Shown: positions 1 through 5,506 of the stretch, one piece after another
Layout: each line of letters begins with the position of its first letter
Position numbering within the stretch: the stretch's first letter is position 1
NCBI GenBank assembly: GCA_964626885.1
Contig: CAZVJA010000284.1
Coordinates: 1 to 5,506 of the forward strand
Length of the DNA stretch: 5,506 bases
Origin: CAZVJA01 sp964626885
GTDB taxonomy: Bacteria > Planctomycetota > Planctomycetia > Planctomycetales > Planctomycetaceae
Direction of reading: 5' to 3'
Program-made: the position numbers and the translations under genes
The notes under the pieces: model-generated
The model's input: only the letters and a program-made list of their open reading frames with translations
What the model was told of the DNA's origin: nothing
Database searches by the model: none

Positions 1-1
1 T

Positions 2-547
2 CGCATGGGCGGTATCGACCATTTCCTTGGCCCATTCCCATTTCCAGGAGAGGTGCTTGTCGTTGAACATCGGCAGCAAGCGTCCTTCCTGCCGGAAGAC
101 ATCGACCACCTGTTTGAAGAATTGGTAGCGGGGATATTGGGTCTGTCCGAGTTCATTGCGGGGATAATTGCCGTGCTCTCCAATCACCAGCACGGCGTCG
201 ACCGCGAGTTTGTCCCCTCCCGCGCGCAGGGCTTCGGCGATGGAGGGATAGATCGTGAAGCCGAACTCCTTGGCCCTCTGCCGGCTCAAGTCATTTTCCG
301 GCTGCTGATCGACGTAGGCAGAGACGACTTCGAACGGTGGATGATGCCAGCCGCCGCTGAGGGGATAGCCGACGAGAAACCGCTCCGCCATGTGCCACGC
401 GTGCGAGTGGTAGCGCCACTCGGTGGTAACAACCGCCAACTTTTTCTTTGGCTTTGTTGGTGCCGCCGCCAGGCTTGCCCAAGGGGCCACCAGCAGCCCG
501 GTTCCCACTGTTCCCATCGCCGCTAAGAATTCACGTCGTCGGAGCAT
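2..547 (-). CDS. Tat-exported conserved protein of unknown function (N-terminal 182 residues, runs off left edge)
   Basis: The visible part is 182 residues; the C-terminus lies beyond the left edge. The N-terminus has a twin-arginine signal: R3-R4-R5-E6-F7-L8, then an Ala/Gly/Leu hydrophobic stretch (about 9-24) and an Ala-rich likely cleavage region near 25-30, followed by a Lys-rich mature start (KPKKK). It should therefore be exported folded. The mature part opens with a beta-strand-like LAVVTTEWRYHSHAWHMAE, then has a second strand VDAVLVIGEHGNYP (116-129) and the segment QTQYPRYQFFKQVVDVF, which suggests an alpha/beta fold. I associate this sequence pattern with planctomycete Tat proteins of unknown function; a ThuA or amidotransferase-like fold is possible but unproven. 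The ATG at 545-547 is preceded by GGAA with an 8-nt gap. It lies 183 bp downstream of the DUF2071 gene on the same strand and may have its own promoter. I am sure it is a gene but not what it does. Confidence 0.85.
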   Translation of the reverse strand, partial: MLRRREFLAAMGTVGTGLLVAPWASLAAAPTKPKKKLAVVTTEWRYHSHAWHMAERFLVGYPLSGGWHHPPFEVVSAYVDQQPENDLSRQRAKEFGFTIYPSIAEALRAGGDKLAVDAVLVIGEHGNYPRNELGQTQYPRYQFFKQVVDVFRQEGRLLPMFNDKHLSWKWEWAKEMVDTAHA

Positions 548-578
548 GATGTTATTTCCAATCTACGGGCAACAAGAG

Positions 579-611
579 TTGGATGTGCAATCAGCGACCA
601 CACACATCCAA
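579..611 (-). promoter_or_regulatory. 9-bp inverted repeat (hairpin) in the leader of the Tat gene
   Basis: TTGGATGTG at 579-587 is perfectly complementary to CACATCCAA at 603-611, with a 15-nt loop. On the minus strand the hairpin lies 118 bp after the DUF2071 stop codon and 31 bp before the Tat gene start. The bases that follow it in that direction (CTCTTGTTGCC) are only mildly T-rich, so it is a weak candidate for an intrinsic terminator of the DUF2071 gene. It could equally be a dyad operator or a leader hairpin for the Tat gene. The repeat is certain; its role is inferred. Confidence 0.4.
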
Positions 612-730
612 GGCGAAGGATGGTCAGCGCGTGCGCGACTACCTGTCGCGGAACTTTCTCACCACTGAAGCCTATCTTCCGCAATTCGCCGTCGGATTCA
701 AGCACGTTTCGGCGAATGCGCAGCCCGAGG

Positions 731-1513
731 TCATGTAGACAGCGGACGGAGCGGAAAGATTTCGACCGACACCCGGTCCGCGAAGATCGAGTGGACCGGA
801 TCCCCCTCGGCTGCAATTCCCGCGGCTCGGACGAGAGATTCTTCGAGGTGCGTGACACGGCATTCGCGCAGCGGATAGGGAGTATGATGCACGTACCCTT
901 GATAGACCCGACCGCATTCCTTGGCGGAGTAGAGAATGTACCGCTCGCAGAGAAAGTGCTCCAAAGTCCCCGGGGGAGCTTGCCCATCGGGGAGTCCGGC
1001 GGCGCTGCTGTCGATCAGATCGCCAATCTCGGCGGAAATATTGGTCGCCGGTCCCGGATCGCCGGGCCAAAGGCGCGTGCTGGAATATTCAATGCGATTT
1101 CCGCGGCGCGTGAGCGCCATGCGTGCGCGGTAATACGGCAACTTCCATCCCCAACGGGCCAGTCGGACCGCCAGCGAACTTGCGGCATCCAGACTGAAGA
1201 ACCAGACCCCCGGATCGCGTCCATCACAATGCACGTAGGTCCGCACATTTGTTTCGTGAAACGCGGAGACGCCCGGCACGGCGGGAGACCACCAGGGACG
1301 CACGCCGGTCAGTGTAAACGGCACCAGCCCCACCCAGGCGTCGCCGTCAAACGTGTCGATCGTGAGTTGGGGCGGGACGAATCTTCTCAATGCGTCCGCC
1401 GGAACCCGCCAATGCACGAGCAGCAGATGCGACCAGATATGATGGCCGATCGCGCGGCCCGCGGGACGTCGCGTCGGTGTGATGCGGTCGATCGTGGAAG
1501 AAGCAACGAGCAT
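731..1513 (-). CDS. DUF2071 / YqjF-family protein
   Basis: This 260-residue protein has the normal length and motifs of the DUF2071 (YqjF, COG3361) family. These include the N-terminal LLLVHWRVPADALRRFVPP (31-48), DGDAWVGLVPFTLTGVRP (56-73), the central FHETNVRTYVH (85-95), GVWFFSLDA (102-110) and the Trp/Tyr-rich WGWKLPYYRARM (121-132), then a C-terminal FLCERYILY and HHTPYPL segment. Family members are thought to share the acetoacetate decarboxylase-like fold, but their reaction is not established. There is no signal peptide or membrane segment, so it should be cytoplasmic. The start is well supported: GAGG (plus 1520-1523) lies 6 nt before the ATG. The upstream lipoprotein gene ends with a terminator, so this gene probably has its own promoter within 1514-1632, though I cannot pick clear -35/-10 boxes. 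The neighbours give no pathway hint. The long plus-strand reading frame opposite it is a shadow. Confidence 0.92.
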   Translation of the reverse strand: MLVASSTIDRITPTRRPAGRAIGHHIWSHLLLVHWRVPADALRRFVPPQLTIDTFDGDAWVGLVPFTLTGVRPWWSPAVPGVSAFHETNVRTYVHCDGRDPGVWFFSLDAASSLAVRLARWGWKLPYYRARMALTRRGNRIEYSSTRLWPGDPGPATNISAEIGDLIDSSAAGLPDGQAPPGTLEHFLCERYILYSAKECGRVYQGYVHHTPYPLRECRVTHLEESLVRAAGIAAEGDPVHSIFADRVSVEIFPLRPLST

Positions 1514-1632
1514 GTTGATCCTCGGATCTCGGGCCGCGACAGGCTCGCCCCACCGGGTCTTGCCAGGCGATCGTCGTCGTCGCCAATTTCAGACCCGTGG
1601 CTGACGATCAGTCTTAACAGATTTCGATCGCC

Positions 1633-1670
1633 AAAAAAGAAGAAGGCACGGACAACTGAATGCCCGTGCC
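1633..1670 (-). terminator. Rho-independent terminator of the Cys-rich lipoprotein gene
   Basis: On the minus strand, GGCACGG (1670-1664) pairs with CCGTGCC (1651-1645) as a 7-bp GC-rich stem around a 12-nt loop. It is followed directly by a T-rich tract (TTCTTCTTTTTT, 1644-1633). The stem begins 34 bp after the lipoprotein stop codon. The T tract is on the minus side only, so the terminator works in one direction, and it separates the lipoprotein message from the DUF2071 gene. Confidence 0.85.
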
Positions 1671-1704
1671 ACTCGGGTTTTCGAGATCTGTTCGCCGCCG
1701 TTGT

Positions 1705-2427
1705 CTAATACCGAGCGGGCGTGAATTGATGATTGCCGGCCGGAATTAACGCCTGACGGTAGTGATGGTACGTCGTCGGGCGCGACGTGTGCTCTGCTCC
1801 CTCTGCACCCGGCGCCGGGGCAGGATTCGATGGTGCCGGAGCCGGCGCTGGAGCCGGAGAATTCATGATGGGAGGCGACTGCCAGTCACAGCCCGAGTTG
1901 CATCCGCCGCTGGGACAACAATCCATCGGAGCGCCGCACATGGAGGGTCCGCAGCATAACGGAGTGGTTCCGCAAACGTCCCAACACGGATCGCAACAAG
2001 TCGTTGTGCAGCAGGGGTCACAACTGGTGGTGCAACATGGATCGCAGTAGCCGTACGAACCACATGCGTTTCCGCATCCGGCCCCATAACCACAGCCGTA
2101 CCCGTATCCGCAGCCGTGATGACACCACGGGTCGAACACCCAGCAGAAGACGCACTCAACACCATGGACGGCCCAATAGACCGGCTGGAAGATGCAGCAG
2201 CCGTGTTGATAGGGCGTTCCGCCACAAGGGGAACCGCCACAATAACCTTGGCCGCCACAGGGATCACCGCAGCTGTTTCCGCAGTAACCGGGACCGCCGC
2301 ACGGGGAGCCGTAATATCCGGGTCCACCGCAGGAATTGTAGCCTGCGTAACCGCCGGGGTAGCAGCAGCATCCTGCCATCGAGGAGATCAGGGCCAGAGC
2401 CATGAGGCAAGGGATTAGCCGTTTCAT
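1705..2427 (-). CDS. Cys/Gly/Tyr-rich lipoprotein with PAPAPA linker, function unknown
   Basis: This 240-residue protein starts with a lipoprotein signal peptide: MKR, a hydrophobic core (LIPCLMALALISS) and the lipobox-like MAGC, with the lipidated Cys at 20. Met at -3 is less usual. The mature part has 36 Cys in 221 residues, all between 20 and 180. Residues 30-70 are CGGxGY/SPCGG repeats and 106-128 are GYGYGCGYGAGC-type repeats. Residues 128-148 carry three CDPC units with CTTS and CTTT spacers. Between them is a more ordinary segment, IFQPVYWAVHGVECVFCWVF (79-98), that may be a folded or membrane-facing core. Residues 191-206 form a PAPAPAPAP linker, followed by a His/Tyr-containing tail without Cys. 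I recognise no named family. An envelope protein cross-linked by disulfides, or a metal-binding one, is plausible. The ATG at 2427 was chosen because AGGAAG (plus 2433-2438) lies 5 nt upstream; a GTG at 2451 would place this ribosome site inside the gene and spoil the signal peptide. Confidence 0.85.
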   Translation of the reverse strand: MKRLIPCLMALALISSMAGCCCYPGGYAGYNSCGGPGYYGSPCGGPGYCGNSCGDPCGGQGYCGGSPCGGTPYQHGCCIFQPVYWAVHGVECVFCWVFDPWCHHGCGYGYGCGYGAGCGNACGSYGYCDPCCTTSCDPCCTTTCCDPCWDVCGTTPLCCGPSMCGAPMDCCPSGGCNSGCDWQSPPIMNSPAPAPAPAPSNPAPAPGAEGAEHTSRPTTYHHYRQALIPAGNHQFTPARY

Positions 2428-2566
2428 CGTATCTTCCTGAGTTGAACCCACCGGAATGGAAGGTTGAGACTGTCCCCCCTGCTTCTCATTTCATCGGAGT
2501 TGGCGCATGGGAAACTTGACCGATTTTTCCGATTACGCGAACTTTGCAGCTGAAAATAATATACTC

Positions 2567-2576
2567 ATGTATACAT
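2567..2576. promoter_or_regulatory. 10-bp palindrome ATGTATACAT in an AT-rich island
   Basis: The perfect palindrome ATGTATACAT lies in the AT-rich stretch 2516-2580, which stands out from the GC-rich surroundings. It is 140 bp upstream of the lipoprotein start, between that gene and the structured element at 2608. An AT-rich island with a dyad at this place is compatible with a regulator binding site or an upstream promoter element, but I see no well-spaced -35/-10 pair on either strand. Its role is inferred from position only. Confidence 0.25.
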
Positions 2577-2607
2577 TTCCGTGCGAGTGGGGCTCCTTTT
2601 TCGGTAA

Positions 2608-2730
2608 TGGGTCAGTTTCAACGTTCCGGCAGGGGTGGCTGAGCTCGAGCGGTGCGAGCCCCCCCTGTGCGTTTCGAACTGGGGGCGAACCAAAGCGGTT
2701 CGACCCCAGGCCCCAACTTAAAGTGACCCA
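2608..2730. repeat. 123-bp palindromic element with terminal inverted repeats and two hairpins (MITE/REP-like or structured RNA)
   Basis: The ends are TGGGTCA (2608-2614) and TGACCCA (2724-2730), an exact inverted pair. By hand alignment the similarity continues inward, with a few mismatches and single-base gaps, for about 32 bases, down to GGGGTGG on the left and the complement of CGACCCC on the right. Inside are two strong hairpins. The first pairs CAGGGGTGGCT (2630-2640) with AGCCCCCCCTG (2657-2667), one mismatch. The second pairs CTGGGG-G-CGAACC (2679-2691) with GGTTCG-A-CCCCAG (2697-2709), one mismatch around a 5-nt loop. The flanks share an imperfect direct repeat: TTTTTCG, three variable bases, ATGGG, at 2597-2611 and 2738-2752. 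No coding sequence is credible in it. It may be a non-autonomous mobile element, a REP-like unit, or a folded RNA. The pairing is certain; the class is open. Confidence 0.55.
2679..2709. other. Strong 12-bp stem-loop with one mismatch
   Basis: CTGGGG (2679-2684) pairs with CCCCAG (2704-2709). A G/A mismatch (2685/2703) interrupts the stem, and CGAACC (2686-2691) then pairs with GGTTCG (2697-2702) around the loop AAAGC. This is the most stable small hairpin in the window and forms the right half of the 123-bp palindromic element. No T tract follows it immediately, so it is not a typical intrinsic terminator. Confidence 0.7.
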
Positions 2731-3457
2731 CTCCCCCTTTTTCGCGGATGGGGGATGAATGGCAAGCCCACACCAGCCTGGCATGTTCGCCACCCCCGCA
2801 GCCTGATAAGTAAAGCCCTTGCAGTACCTGCAACCGAAGCCGAATGAACGAATGATTTCCTCGTTCGCTCAGAGCCCGGCCAACGCTGCCGACATCCCAC
2901 TGAAGAGGTCGCGTTTCAGAGAGGAGTGGCGACTACACCCCGCTGTTTGAGCATCCAGAGTGCGAACGAGTCGCTTGGAAAAGGGAACGTATGAACCGCC
3001 GGATCGTGGTGAGATCGATAGGAACAATTGCCTGTCTCGCTGCTTCGCTGAATTGCGAATCGAGAACGGAATTCCGGGCAACCTGCATGGTGAATTGTGG
3101 AATTTGTTTTACGAAGAACGAAGTGCATTTCAGTCAGCGTGACGAGTCTCTTCACTTCGGCTTTTGTCCTCGAAATCCGCCCGCACATGGAGCTGTTCAT
3201 AAGTGCACAGATTTGGAGAGGCGAAACGGTCATTTATGAATCTCTTCTGTTTCCTCGAAATCGGTTGTTGAGAAATCCGCGAAGCAAAGGGTAAGCTGAG
3301 GGGACATCAGCCAGCACAAAAAGCCAGCGAAGTTTGTGCGACAGGATTCGATTCTCATCGCGATTTCGAACGTTTCCTGTCGTGGATGCCATCGACGTTC
3401 GTCTGCTGCTCGTCAAGCCGATTCCGGCGACTTTGTTTGAGGGGGGCCCGTCTTTTC
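2731..3457. other. Long intergenic region without a convincing gene
   Basis: About 730 bp lie between the palindromic element and the FHA gene. Every reading frame here gives short, low-quality peptides that match no family I know. The recognisable items are minor: a 6-bp hairpin GAACGA/TCGTTC (2846-2851 with 2861-2866), the perfect palindrome CGGAATTCCG (3067-3076), the 7-bp inverted repeat TTCATAA/TTATGAA (3196-3202 with 3234-3240), and a split direct repeat at 3144-3177 and 3238-3262. The promoter for the FHA-kinase pair should lie in the last 200 bp. The best match I see is TTGAGA (3269-3274) with a poor -10 about 18 bp downstream, too weak to call. Confidence 0.5.
3144..3262. repeat. Split imperfect direct repeat, two copies
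   Basis: GAGTCTCTTC and TCCTCGAAATC (within 3144-3177) recur as GAATCTCTTC and TCCTCGAAATC (within 3238-3262). The second half is identical over 11 bases and the first half differs at one of 10. The spacer between the halves shrinks from 13 to 4 bases. A third partial copy, GAAATCCGC, appears just downstream of the second and also ends the first. This may be a decayed short duplication or a pair of binding sites upstream of the FHA gene; chance cannot be ruled out. Confidence 0.3.
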
Positions 3458-3925
3458 ATGGACGCACAACTTCGAATCATCAGCGGTCCGTTCGCTGGAG
3501 AAAGAATTCCTGTTCATCAGGCCAAGTTCATCGTGGGGCGTGAGCAGGATTGCCAGTTTCGACCGGACAGCGAATTCGTCAGCCGACACCACTGTGTCCT
3601 GCTGCTCGATGAATATGCCCTTCGCGTTCGAGATCTGGGAAGTAAGAATGGAACCTTCGTGAACGGTCGGCGAATCTCCGGTGAGGTCATCCTGCAGCAT
3701 GATGACATGATCTCACTGGGTGAATTGACCATGCAGGTGGACCTGGTTGGGGCGCCGGCGCTTTCATCAGACAAACCCAATGCGGCGTTGATGGGAACAG
3801 ACATCTTTGACGGAAATACGCTGGAGGAAGCGCCTTCCGCCACCGGATCCGCATCACCGCCCGAAGGGGATACGAAGCATCTGCCGGAGGTGAATCCGAT
3901 CAGCGGAACTCCGCCTCGGCAATGA
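3458..3925 (+). CDS. FHA-domain protein
   Basis: This 155-residue protein consists of one forkhead-associated domain (about residues 4-96) and a Pro/Ser/acidic tail (about 100-155) that is probably disordered. The phosphothreonine-binding features are all present: G27-R28 in FIVGRE, SRHH at 42-45, then LGSKNGTFVNGR (60-71) with the conserved Asn-Gly pairs 64-65 and 69-70. FHA domains bind phosphothreonine peptides, usually on partners of Ser/Thr kinases, which planctomycetes have in large numbers. There is no signal peptide, so it should act in the cytoplasm. The ATG at 3458 starts directly before the first FHA strand (AQLRIISGPFAGERI). A GAGGGGGG purine tract lies about 11 nt upstream, a rather long gap. 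An in-frame ATG at 3386 would add 24 residues of unlikely Cys/Arg-rich sequence and was rejected. The sensor kinase gene follows 92 bp downstream on the same strand with no terminator visible between them, so the two may be co-transcribed. Confidence 0.9.
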   Translation: MDAQLRIISGPFAGERIPVHQAKFIVGREQDCQFRPDSEFVSRHHCVLLLDEYALRVRDLGSKNGTFVNGRRISGEVILQHDDMISLGELTMQVDLVGAPALSSDKPNAALMGTDIFDGNTLEEAPSATGSASPPEGDTKHLPEVNPISGTPPRQ

Positions 3926-4017
3926 CTTGCGGGAGTCGCGGAGGAATTCGTCGAAGATTCGCCAGGACATGACGTCGCTGGCGTTGAATCCTCAGGAGCG
4001 CCCGGGAGAATGTACGG

Positions 4018-5506
4018 ATGGAATACTCCCGGCTGTTCTGGAAGATCTTACTCATCTATGCGGGGCTGATCGCGGTCGCGGTCGGCGTGTTCGCCGTGGT
4101 TGTCGTCGTGCGGCTGCGCAGCGTGGTCGAACAGGAGGCGGAGACACGGCTGGTCACCGCCGCGCAGACGCTGCTGCAGTCTTTCGCCGATAAACTCCCA
4201 CAGGCCTCCACCCCGGCGCTGCAACTGCGGCTAAAGGATCTGGGAGAGCGTATCGACGCACGAGTAACGCTGATTAACGACGATGGCACGATCGTCGGCG
4301 ACTCCGAAGCGGAGCCGACCGCCATGGACAACCATCTGGAACGTCCTGAGATTCAAGCGGCGCGGACGTCGGCCCAAGGCGTGGGGATTTTTCGGAGACG
4401 GAGTTCCACGCTGGAGAAACCGATGTTGTACGCGGCGGTTCGCGTGGGGAACCCGGATCGGACGACCGGTTATGTGCGCGTCGCCGCGGACTTGGTTTCC
4501 GTCGACGAACGTGTCTGGACCGTGCAGCGTCGCGTGGTGGTTGTCGCGTTCGCGTTGCTCGTCGCCGGATTGATCATCACCTATTTGCTGACCTCGCGGT
4601 GGATCGATTCGTTAACGACCCTGACGCGCGCCGTCGAAGCCGCGGCAACGGGAGAATTTCAAACACGGATTCCGGTACATACGGACGATGACCTCTCGAA
4701 ACTAATGTCGGCCTTCAACGGGATGTTACGAAATCTGGCGACGCGCGACAGCGACTTTCTGACGCGAAATCGTCAACTTAAAGAAGACAGTGATCGCCTT
4801 TCAACGGTGCTGGGGAGCATGATCGAAGGGGTCATTGCCGTGGATCATGGTCAAAAACTCCTGTTTGCGAACAAGGCGGCCCAGATGCTGCTTGATGTTC
4901 CCCAGCCGGCGGGGATCGGCAGGCCGATCTGGGAGGTGATCCGCAATCCGACGATTCAACAGGTGGTCAAGGACGCCCTGGCGGGCCAGGACCGCACGAC
5001 GGTTGAACTGGAACTGCCTCGCAAGCACGCAGCCGTGGCGATGTTGGCGACTCGACTCCCGGGAAATCCTTGTCCCGGCGTGGTGCTGGTGCTGCACGAC
5101 GTGACGGAGCTTCGCCGTCTGGAAAACCTTCGTCGGGAGTTCGTGTCGAATGTCTCGCATGAGCTCAAGACGCCCCTCACCGCCATTCAGGCTTATACGG
5201 AAACCTTGCTCTCGGGCGGCCTGCATGATCCGGAACACAGCCGCCAGTTCGTCGAGCGGATCCAGGAACATGGAGACCGGCTGCACGCGTTGATCCTCGA
5301 TTTGCTCCGGCTGGCGCGGATTGAATCGAGTACCGATGTGTTCGACGTTCGGGCAGTACGGGTCGCGGGGGTGGTTGCCTCGTGTCTGAACGAGCATCGC
5401 CCCGTCGCCGAGGCAAAGAATGTGACGCTCATCGTTGAACCTTCGCCGGAAGATCTGTCGGTCACGGCTGACGAGGAAGGGCTGCACACGATGATCAGCA
5501 ACCTGG
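4018..5506 (+). CDS. PhoR/WalK-like sensor histidine kinase (C-terminus cut by window edge)
   Basis: The frame is open from 4018 to the right edge and gives 496 residues. Order of parts: TM helix 1 (about 8-32); an extracytoplasmic sensor domain (33-170) with the PhoR-type signature VTLINDDGTIVGDSEAEP (83-100) and MDNHLERPEI (103-112); TM helix 2 (173-193); HAMP (about 194-246); a coiled stretch; a PAS domain (about 258-365) ending in HDVTELRRLE; and a HisKA domain with the phospho-acceptor His381 in SNVSHELKTPL. The window ends in ISNL, the start of the N box of the ATPase domain, so the N box Asn and all G boxes lie outside. It should autophosphorylate on His381 and pass phosphate to a response regulator, which is not visible here. 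Phosphate sensing is typical of PhoR, but similar kinases sense cell-wall or other cues, so no symbol is given. The start is firm: in-frame stops at 3970 and 3985 exclude a longer form, and GGGAGA lies 8 nt before the ATG. Confidence 0.93.
   Translation, partial: MEYSRLFWKILLIYAGLIAVAVGVFAVVVVVRLRSVVEQEAETRLVTAAQTLLQSFADKLPQASTPALQLRLKDLGERIDARVTLINDDGTIVGDSEAEPTAMDNHLERPEIQAARTSAQGVGIFRRRSSTLEKPMLYAAVRVGNPDRTTGYVRVAADLVSVDERVWTVQRRVVVVAFALLVAGLIITYLLTSRWIDSLTTLTRAVEAAATGEFQTRIPVHTDDDLSKLMSAFNGMLRNLATRDSDFLTRNRQLKEDSDRLSTVLGSMIEGVIAVDHGQKLLFANKAAQMLLDVPQPAGIGRPIWEVIRNPTIQQVVKDALAGQDRTTVELELPRKHAAVAMLATRLPGNPCPGVVLVLHDVTELRRLENLRREFVSNVSHELKTPLTAIQAYTETLLSGGLHDPEHSRQFVERIQEHGDRLHALILDLLRLARIESSTDVFDVRAVRVAGVVASCLNEHRPVAEAKNVTLIVEPSPEDLSVTADEEGLHTMISNL

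Noticed and set aside
1566..1632. Inverted repeat GGCGATCG (1566-1573) and CGATCGCC (1625-1632) upstream of the DUF2071 gene
   Set aside because: The arms are only 8 bp and 51 bp apart, contain the self-complementary CGATCG, and could arise by chance in this sequence.
620..1708. Long plus-strand open frame of 362 residues
   Set aside because: It lies opposite the well-supported DUF2071 gene and the terminator, has an Arg-rich composition typical of an antisense shadow and no recognisable domain.
2632..2720. tRNA-like appearance (GGTGGCTGAGC near the start and GGTTCGACCCC near the end, as in class II tRNAs)
   Set aside because: The bases around GGTTCGA do not form a 5-bp T stem, there is no matching acceptor stem or anticodon arm, and the GGTTCG bases are better used in the 12-bp hairpin at 2679-2709.
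2608..2730. Integron attC site, because of the imperfect palindrome and CCCCAACTT
   Set aside because: The R' and R'' core consensus (GTTRRRY and RYYYAAC) is not found at the two ends and no cassette gene or integrase is nearby.
2507..2758. 83-residue plus-strand frame
   Set aside because: It reads through the palindromic element and its flanks, has no family match, and its start lacks a convincing ribosome site.
2991..3239. Possible 82-residue plus-strand gene with GGGA 5 nt before the ATG and a basic, mildly hydrophobic N-terminus
   Set aside because: The hydrophobic stretch is short, the lipobox-like end (SLNC) is poor, the rest shows no domain, and minus-strand frames of similar size overlap it. 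It could be a small gene but homologues would be needed to accept it.
3926..4017. A terminator or small gene between the FHA gene and the kinase
   Set aside because: No stem followed by a T run is present and the frames are interrupted; it looks like an ordinary spacer carrying the kinase ribosome site.

Overview
The window looks like chromosomal DNA of a planctomycete, or a close relative in the PVC group. The grounds are a Tat-exported protein of a type I associate with planctomycetes, an extremely Cys/Gly-rich lipoprotein, an FHA-domain protein next to a PhoR-type sensor kinase, a moderately GC-rich composition and wide intergenic spacing. No species can be named from the sequence alone.

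The left half (1-2427) holds three genes on the minus strand. From right to left these are a 240-residue Cys-rich lipoprotein (1705-2427) followed by a clear intrinsic terminator (1633-1670), a DUF2071/YqjF-family protein (731-1513), and the N-terminal 182 residues of a Tat-exported protein of unknown function that runs off the left edge (2-547). The terminator separates the lipoprotein transcript from the DUF2071 gene. A 9-bp inverted repeat lies in the leader of the Tat gene.

The centre (2428-3457) is about 1 kb without a convincing gene. It contains an AT-rich island with a perfect 10-bp palindrome, then a GC-rich 123-bp element (2608-2730). This element has imperfect terminal inverted repeats and two strong internal hairpins, and resembles a MITE/REP-type palindromic element or a structured RNA. 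It is the most unusual non-coding signal in the window. The rest of the gap holds only short repeats.

The right side (3458-5506) has two plus-strand genes, probably one operon: a small cytoplasmic FHA-domain protein (3458-3925) and, 92 bp downstream, a membrane sensor histidine kinase with PhoR/WalK-type architecture (4018 to the right edge, cut at the start of the ATPase domain). The pair suggests contact between Ser/Thr phosphorylation, which FHA domains read, and His-Asp signalling. That link is inferred from gene order only. I see no complete previously described defence or mobile system here, and no RNA gene or CRISPR.
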